From positions 1 through 17,921 of the forward strand of contig CAZTFV010000021.1 in NCBI GenBank assembly GCA_964613075.1: a stretch of DNA of 17,921 nt. The letters run 5' to 3'. Source of the DNA: CAYWEP01 sp964613075. Its GTDB lineage: Bacteria; Patescibacteriota; Microgenomatia; Levybacterales; UBA12049. The notes under the pieces are model-generated. The model saw only the letters and a list, made by a program, of their open reading frames with translations, had not been told where the DNA came from and made no database searches. This document shows, in pieces, positions 13,677 to 17,921 of this stretch; within the stretch, counting starts at the first letter, position 1; each line of letters opens with the position of its first letter. Position numbers and translations under genes: made by a program.

Positions 13677-15198
13677 AGATAGTTGAGTCCTGAATCATGA
13701 TTTTTTGCCTATACTCTTCCAGAGAGAACGGGTAGTCAGGAATATCCGGCATTATAACGATATACTCTGGTTTTTTCTTCGCGAGAACATTTGCCATTTC
13801 CTCTTTTGTCTGACTACCGAAATAGGCTATGTGGTAAGCAACGGTATATCGGCCGGGGGGCAACATGCCTGATAGCGCATAAATCTGTGCGCTATTTCCC
13901 CAGATGAATACGCCGTTATCTCTGTCCGGCCTGCTTCTTAAGTAACGCGCAAGTTCGTAATCACGGGGAACGTCGCTATCAAAAAAACGCTGGTATTCGC
14001 TAACGCTTTTATTCCCGGTAATAAATGACAGGTAATTTGCATAGTAGCTTGAGGTTTTTTTATACGTAGTCAGATCAAAAGTTATTATTGTCGCTACAAA
14101 AGCGGCAATGAACAGAACAGGAATTCTATAGTTTTTCTTATATTCCTGAGCCGTCAAACCAAGCATCAGGCAGAAAGCAGGTAACAGTACCAGGGCATAG
14201 TGTATATAGGGCCGTTGCGAGAAGAAGGCATTAAATAGGGAAAAAGCAAACCAGATGATAATAAATAGCGTGGCTTGGGAATATTTTTTTCTTTGCCAGA
14301 AGAGGTAGAGTAGAATACCTAGTAACAGTAGTAGTTTTAGCAGCAAAAGTCCCTGGGGAATTATAAAGGCATTTTTGTACCCTACATACCTGACATTTTG
14401 TAGAAAAACTGCCTGGATATAGTCGCGAAGGGCGCCGACAGATGCAAAATATCCTAGAGATACTATTATTGGCAAAAGAAAGCCGCTTACGAGAAGAATT
14501 ATGAATTTAGAATTATGAATTAAGAATAGTAAAGTGCGTTTAATTGTTTCCTCTTTATTTGCTGTGTCACGACTAAGAAATATTGTGAACATAATGAAAA
14601 CGGCAAATGCTGCGAGGTCAAAGATAGCGACTATTTTAAAGAGGAAGGCTAGGCCGAGAAGTAAGCCGGAAAGAAAGAGAGTTATGAGTTTTGAGTTATG
14701 AATTATGAGTTGGAGCTTGTTTTTTTTTGCTGCTTCACTCAGTGCCTCAAAAATCAACAGGCTGGCGAGGAGGATGGGGAAGAGCATGAAGTTTTCGGCA
14801 TTGGCAATATTTCCTTCCAGCAGCGGCAGGGCAAAGAGGAGCGCAAACAATCCTGAGGCAAGGGATGCGATGCGTTTGTTGGTAAGTAGTATGTGCGTGA
14901 GGAAGAAAAAGACAATGACCGCAGCAAGCCCGCTGAGCAGTGAGGCGAGCCTGACACCGAATTGGTCCCCATTGAATACCGCATACACCAGATAGAGAAG
15001 CGGTGGTTTGTTATCCCAAATTCCGCTGTAGAGCTCTCTTCCGCTTCGAAGAGCAATGCCGATTGTTTCATAGATTCCTTCATCGCCGTACCAGTAGGGT
15101 TCGATGAGAGAAGGAAGGCGAAGCAGAGAGAAAAGTAGTGTTATACAAAGGAGAGAGATATACTCTCTTCGCGCCAGAAATGTGGCAAAGATTTTCAT
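13660..15198 (-). CDS. GT39/ArnT-like integral membrane glycosyltransferase
   Basis: GT-C enzymes of this type transfer a sugar from a polyprenyl-phosphate donor on the outer face of the membrane. The 512-residue protein has the first-loop signature YWYGDEGIYETIG (35-47), with Asp39-Glu40 as the expected catalytic acidic pair, followed by WDNKPPLLYL (61-70), then about ten to twelve helices and a soluble C-terminal part (about 385-512). Two hydrophilic segments reading IHNSK (near 165 and 228), each before an SG-containing helix, are encoded by AT-rich repeat units also found between genes. Its start overlaps the GT2 stop (ATGA) and its end overlaps the DUF1648-like gene. The sugar and acceptor are unknown; a pentose or other sugar on a lipid made by the neighbouring UbiA-like or WecA-like enzymes is a reasonable guess. 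Confidence 0.84.
   Translation of the reverse strand: MKIFATFLARREYISLLCITLLFSLLRLPSLIEPYWYGDEGIYETIGIALRSGRELYSGIWDNKPPLLYLVYAVFNGDQFGVRLASLLSGLAAVIVFFFLTHILLTNKRIASLASGLFALLFALPLLEGNIANAENFMLFPILLASLLIFEALSEAAKKNKLQLIIHNSKLITLFLSGLLLGLAFLFKIVAIFDLAAFAVFIMFTIFLSRDTANKEETIKRTLLFLIHNSKFIILLVSGFLLPIIVSLGYFASVGALRDYIQAVFLQNVRYVGYKNAFIIPQGLLLLKLLLLLGILLYLFWQRKKYSQATLFIIIWFAFSLFNAFFSQRPYIHYALVLLPAFCLMLGLTAQEYKKNYRIPVLFIAAFVATIITFDLTTYKKTSSYYANYLSFITGNKSVSEYQRFFDSDVPRDYELARYLRSRPDRDNGVFIWGNSAQIYALSGMLPPGRYTVAYHIAYFGSQTKEEMANVLAKKKPEYIVIMPDIPDYPFSLEEYRQKIMIQDSTIYERTH
14492..14529 (-). repeat. AT-rich repeat unit translated in the GT39 gene (copy 1)
   Basis: The bases read AGAATTATGAATTTAGAATTATGAATT on the plus-strand pattern, an ATTATGAATT direct and inverted repeat like that in the convergent gap at 11223-11303. 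It encodes LFLIHNSKFIIL (about residues 224-236), a loop just before a transmembrane helix. The frame is kept. Confidence 0.5.
14678..14714 (-). repeat. AT-rich repeat unit translated in the GT39 gene (copy 2)
   Basis: This copy contains 14693-14711, an exact 19-base match (opposite orientation) to 11276-11294 between two genes. It encodes LQLIIHNSKLITLF (about residues 161-174), again just before an LSGLLLG helix. Both copies in this gene use the same reading phase, giving the same IHNSK peptide. Confidence 0.6.
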
Positions 15199-16688
15199 AC
15201 TTTTTCGGTGACTCTGTATTCAAGACGCTTTCCTAGCATAAGCTGGGTATGCGAGATGAGTGCAGGAAGAGATGACAGGAAAAAGCCGACAAGAGGCATG
15301 AGGATAAATTCAAGCGGGAAGAGTAGTTTTCGTCTTAGGGGCAACTTTGCATTTTCTGGCCTATTTTTATAGTCAATAAATATCATGGCGATTATGGCAA
15401 GCAGAGAGGAAGTTAGTATGAATCCGGCAATTTTTGGGAGACTATAGCCAAGCGCGGTGCGAGTAAATGCGGGATTGATAAAAGGCATGATATTAGCGGC
15501 AATTGTTATGATAAACCAATTTATCGGCCAGAGGAAATGATCAAGCAACACATGATATAATAAACCTGTTTTCCTAATGAATGGTACATCTGGAACCGTG
15601 AAGTACCATTTGATAAACAACGGATCATCGGATACCCCCCAAGACCAGCGGCGTTCCTGATGATATTTGTTTTTAAGACTTCTTATATAGCCAGTGGAAA
15701 AAGCAGCATCCATGGATGTTTGGAGGAAGATCGGCTCAACCCAGACTTGACCTTTTTTGCGAAAGAAGGCTTTGAAAAAGATGCGATAGTCTTCCGGAAT
15801 AACGTCAACATCCCAAAAATCTATTTCTTTGAGTAGACGAAATGACAGTGTGTATGTTGACTGAGTAATGAGACGGTCTCCCTGCACCAGCATGGACATC
15901 CGGTAGAGACTGCCGAAGAAGGTGATGATGCGGGTTGGAGCCGGCACTTTCCAGATGTTGTTGTAAAATACTACAGCTGACTGCCAAAATTTGTTATACC
16001 GCCTCTCATCGCTTAAGAATTTGTACGTTAGGTATGATAAAAATTGCCTGTCAAACATGGAGTCTGCGTCAACCGATGAAATAGTGGCGTAATCCAGATC
16101 CAGATTTCCATTAATAAATAGTTTTTCATAGGCGACTCTTCCGCCATACGCTTCATTGGATGATTTCCCTTTTACTTCACCCGGCACATCGGGGTGGTAG
16201 GTGGCAAAAATACTGCCAAAGATTGGTGTAAATTCCCTAATCAGCATATCGGCTTTTTCTTTCCCATCTTCCTCCCTTTCTTCCATGGCAAGAACGATAT
16301 GGACTTGTTTTGTAGGGAATGTCTGGTTGGCAACTGTTTGTAGTGAGCTTCGGATTTTTTCCACCCGCTCCTTGAAGTTGGGAATAACTAAGACGTGATT
16401 TACTTTCTTGAAATTATCAAGTTTTCTTGCTTTTTGCAGCCAATCGGTTTTTTCCGCCTGCTTTATGCGTCGTGATGCGCGGTAGGCAGTGACGACGAGT
16501 GAGTAGGATTTATAGAACCAATAGACGTCAAAGAAGAGAATTAAGTATGCAAGTTGGGACGGGATAAGGAGCGATCCCCAGATAGGGGAGAGGATAGCTG
16601 CCCAGGTGGCAAACCCAAGGGATAATTCAAGCAAACGACGGGATTTTATGGGGTAGCGGGTGAATAGCTTGTTGAAAAAAGTTGTCAT
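15195..16688 (-). CDS. Membrane-bound family 2 glycosyltransferase
   Basis: GT2 enzymes transfer a sugar from a nucleotide donor, often building a polysaccharide or charging a lipid carrier on the cytoplasmic side. The 497-residue protein has two N-terminal helices (about 23-60), a catalytic domain (about 95-330) and four C-terminal helices (about 365-485). Visible motifs are VLVIPNFKERVEKI (99-112), the DADS metal site (207-210), VIPEDYRIFFK with the likely base in the ED pair (299-300), and QERRWSWG (344-351), the QxxRW-like motif of processive-type enzymes. It is the first gene of the tightly overlapped envelope operon; a repeat element fills the gap to tatD. Start at 16688 has no clear ribosome site. 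Whether it makes polymer or a single-sugar lipid donor cannot be told. Confidence 0.82.
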   Translation of the reverse strand: MTTFFNKLFTRYPIKSRRLLELSLGFATWAAILSPIWGSLLIPSQLAYLILFFDVYWFYKSYSLVVTAYRASRRIKQAEKTDWLQKARKLDNFKKVNHVLVIPNFKERVEKIRSSLQTVANQTFPTKQVHIVLAMEEREEDGKEKADMLIREFTPIFGSIFATYHPDVPGEVKGKSSNEAYGGRVAYEKLFINGNLDLDYATISSVDADSMFDRQFLSYLTYKFLSDERRYNKFWQSAVVFYNNIWKVPAPTRIITFFGSLYRMSMLVQGDRLITQSTYTLSFRLLKEIDFWDVDVIPEDYRIFFKAFFRKKGQVWVEPIFLQTSMDAAFSTGYIRSLKNKYHQERRWSWGVSDDPLFIKWYFTVPDVPFIRKTGLLYHVLLDHFLWPINWFIITIAANIMPFINPAFTRTALGYSLPKIAGFILTSSLLAIIAMIFIDYKNRPENAKLPLRRKLLFPLEFILMPLVGFFLSSLPALISHTQLMLGKRLEYRVTEKV

Positions 16689-16695
16689 AGGTTAT

Positions 16696-16763
16696 TTGTC
16701 ATTCTGGAGGCCGAAGGCCGAAGAATCTCAATGGGATCCTTCGACTTCGCTCAGGATGACAAA
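16696..16763. repeat. TGTCAT-type palindromic element between tatD and the GT2 gene
   Basis: TTTGTCATTCTG at the left and CAGGATGACAAA at the right are 12-base inverted repeats with one mismatch. Inside lie GGCCGAAGGCC, GAATCTC-AATG-GGATCC and CTTCGACTTCGC, all able to fold. The element fills nearly the whole gap and ends next to the tatD stop. Related sequences are at 209-276 and, translated, at 17357-17437. It could also stop or slow transcription between tatD and the glycan genes. Confidence 0.75.
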
Positions 16764-17654
16764 CTAACGAAGTTTGTTAAACATAGTATAAACGTTTTTG
16801 TCTGTTTGTTCTACAAGTGTCTCGTAAGAAATACCTTTTAATTTAGCAATATACTCTGCTGTAATTATAACATAGGCAGGCTCATTTCTGTGGCCACGGT
16901 TCGGAATAGGAGCGAGGAAAGGGCTATCGGTCTCGATAACCAGCCTATCAAGCGGTGTTGCTTTGGCGAGATCGGCGAGTGCGACTGTCTCGCCTGGAGC
17001 AAGGCCGGGGTAGGTGATATTGCCGTCAAAGCCGATATAAAATCCAAGGCCAAGTGCATCGTGCAATACTTCTTTGGTTGCGGCAAAGCAGTGGAACATA
17101 CCGGGAATTGGCTGCAAGAGGTGCTTGTGTTCCTTGAGGATTTTGATAACGTCTTCTCCGGCGTGGCGGTTATGAATCTGCAGGGGGAGCTTGTGCTTAT
17201 TCGCAAGAAGAATTTGGGAAACAAATATTTCTCTTTGTATTCTTGGGTCAACAATGCCATTTGATTTATACTCATAAAAATCCAAACCGATCTCTCCTAT
17301 CGCCAAAACTTTCGGGTGGGGGGCAAGCCGGTCAAGCTGCGCAATCCAATCAGTGTTGTCATTCCCGACTTGATCGGGAATCCGATTCTGGACAAAGCCA
17401 GAATGACGAGAAGATCCTGAATCAAGTTCAGGATGACTATTTAATAGGTGCTTATCAGCGTGATGCGGATGTATACCGACAATTGCGTATAAATCATCAT
17501 ATTGATCAGCTAGTCTTACTGCTTCTTGACTTGAGTCGACTTTTGTCCCGACGTTGATGATCTTTGTCACTCCTTTTGCAAACGCGTCTTTGATAGCCGC
17601 ATCAACATCATGCTTAAAAGCGTGAAAATTGAGATGGCAATGAGTGTCAATCAT
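16764..17654 (-). CDS. tatD: TatD-family metal-dependent hydrolase/DNase
   Basis: TatD proteins are TIM-barrel metalloenzymes with 3'-5' exonuclease activity, linked to repair of damaged DNA ends. The 296-residue protein keeps all ligands: DTHCHL (His5, His7), GEIGLD (Glu120 or 121), QIHNRHA (His161), FHCFA (His188) and ETDSP (Asp243). Typical family length is about 255-265. The excess is residues 73-100 (starting SHPELDSGS, ending QVGNDN), a segment encoded by a palindromic repeat and lying between GIHPHHA and DWIAQLDRL, in a surface loop after the second half of the barrel's early strands. Removing it gives a normal TatD. The ATG at 17654 gives the standard MIDTHCHL start. It is divergent from upp and upstream of the envelope operon. 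Confidence 0.9.
   Translation of the reverse strand: MIDTHCHLNFHAFKHDVDAAIKDAFAKGVTKIINVGTKVDSSQEAVRLADQYDDLYAIVGIHPHHADKHLLNSHPELDSGSSRHSGFVQNRIPDQVGNDNTDWIAQLDRLAPHPKVLAIGEIGLDFYEYKSNGIVDPRIQREIFVSQILLANKHKLPLQIHNRHAGEDVIKILKEHKHLLQPIPGMFHCFAATKEVLHDALGLGFYIGFDGNITYPGLAPGETVALADLAKATPLDRLVIETDSPFLAPIPNRGHRNEPAYVIITAEYIAKLKGISYETLVEQTDKNVYTMFNKLR
17357..17437 (-). repeat. 81-bp palindromic repeat translated in frame within tatD
   Basis: On the plus strand the stretch opens TGTCATTCCCGACTTGATCG and closes AATCAAGTTCAGGATGAC. It holds two hairpins, TTCCCGACTTGATCGGGAA and ATCCTGAATCAAGTTCAGGAT, plus an internal GAATGAC. It shares its TGTCATTC/GGATGAC ends with the intergenic element at 16696-16763. 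At 81 bases (27 codons) it preserves the frame and has no stop in the tatD direction. Confidence 0.82.
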
Positions 17655-17681
17655 AGCTGCTATAGTCTAGCATATTTCTGC

Positions 17682-17694
17682 TACAATACAGGAG
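17682..17694 (+). promoter_or_regulatory. Possible -10 box and ribosome site for upp
   Basis: TACAAT (17682-17687) and GGAG (17691-17694) precede the start. GGAG is nine bases from the ATG at 17704 and six from the GTG at 17701. The two elements are too close to both serve one transcript, because initiation would fall on or after the GGAG, so only one of them is likely functional. The 49-base gap to tatD must also hold that gene's promoter. Confidence 0.35.
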
Positions 17695-17703
17695 TTATTT
17701 GTG

Positions 17704-17921
17704 ATGAAAAATGTCCAGATTGTGGATAATCCGTTTGCGCAACACGCGTTAGGATATTTACGGGATAAGGATACGAACATTACGCAGTACAGGTTTTATT
17801 CCGATCAACTCTGCCAAATACTAGTAAGCGAATCGTTGAAAGGCTTAGTATTGGAAAATGAAACAATTCAGACTCCCCTTTCAGAAATGCAAATAAAGCG
17901 GATAAAGGCAGACATTGTGAT
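17704..17921 (+). CDS. upp: Uracil phosphoribosyltransferase, N-terminal part
   Basis: Upp joins uracil to PRPP to give UMP in pyrimidine salvage. The 72 visible residues begin MKNVQIVDNPFAQHALGYLR, matching the Upp start pattern (hydrophobic strand, then HPL-like, K/H-x-LG-x-LR). They continue with YRFYSDQLCQILVSES and TPLSEMQIKRIKADIV, in line with the family's N-terminal arm and first core strand. The PRPP-binding loop lies beyond the window edge. ATG at 17704 is preferred over GTG at 17701 because it gives the usual MK start. Salvage would suit a small genome unable to make its own nucleotides. Confidence 0.8.
   Translation, partial: MKNVQIVDNPFAQHALGYLRDKDTNITQYRFYSDQLCQILVSESLKGLVLENETIQTPLSEMQIKRIKADIV

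Noticed and set aside
14705..14995. Plus-strand open frame opposite the GT39 gene
   Set aside because: It is a shadow of a well-supported membrane enzyme gene, with no family resemblance or ribosome site.
16696..17437. CRISPR array from the repeated TGTCAT-type elements
   Set aside because: The copies are palindromic, diverged, irregularly spaced and not separated by uniform spacers; no cas genes occur.

Overview
The window looks like the chromosome of a small-genome bacterium, most likely a Candidate Phyla Radiation (Patescibacteria, Microgenomates-like) member. That placement is an inference. It rests on a WecA/MraY-like enzyme of a type I associate with CPR genomes (NWSKGVDGQ and PGYGATS motifs), on several genes with a -10 box 6-20 bases from the start codon and no Shine-Dalgarno sequence, and on dense TGTCAT-type palindromic repeats between and inside genes. 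All 13 complete genes, two partial genes and the island described below carry no rRNA, tRNA or CRISPR array that I could see.

Region 1 (1-7282) opens with the tail of an unidentified gene. It is followed by a short fragment copying the promoter and first nine codons of the class I lysyl-tRNA synthetase gene, which lies intact 7.2 kb further on. This 39-bp direct repeat (91-129 and 7283-7321, one mismatch) brackets a segment that appears to have been inserted at the lysS start. The bracketed segment carries a class II lysyl-tRNA synthetase whose reading frame runs, through a single in-frame TAG, into a COG3375-type GNAT domain. It also carries a PLP-dependent Orn/Lys/Arg decarboxylase-family enzyme (opposite strand), an ATP-grasp ligase and an M20 metallopeptidase/deacylase. 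These activities (lysine activation, acyl transfer, decarboxylation, amide formation, amide cleavage) could make and break a small amino-acid conjugate. That is a hypothesis; no product can be read from sequence. The divergent decarboxylase and ligase genes both have leaders with terminator-like hairpins.

Region 2 (7283-11220, + strand) holds class I lysyl-tRNA synthetase fused to a B3/4 (PheRS-beta-like) domain through a linker encoded by a repeat element, an overlapping Ham1/RdgB-type nucleotide pyrophosphatase, a 124-bp MITE with clean terminal inverted repeats and an 8-bp target duplication exactly at the rdgB stop codon, and a membrane-anchored PEGA/SH3 protein.

Region 3 (11305-17654, - strand) is a cell-envelope glycan cluster read as tatD, GT2 glycosyltransferase, GT39/ArnT-like glycosyltransferase, DUF1648-like small membrane protein, WecA/MraY-like polyprenyl-phosphate sugar-phosphate transferase, and a UbiA-family decaprenyl-phosphate phosphoribosyltransferase-like enzyme. 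The last five genes overlap or abut. Repeat elements are translated in frame inside tatD and, twice, inside the GT39 gene. The start of upp (uracil phosphoribosyltransferase) runs off the right edge.
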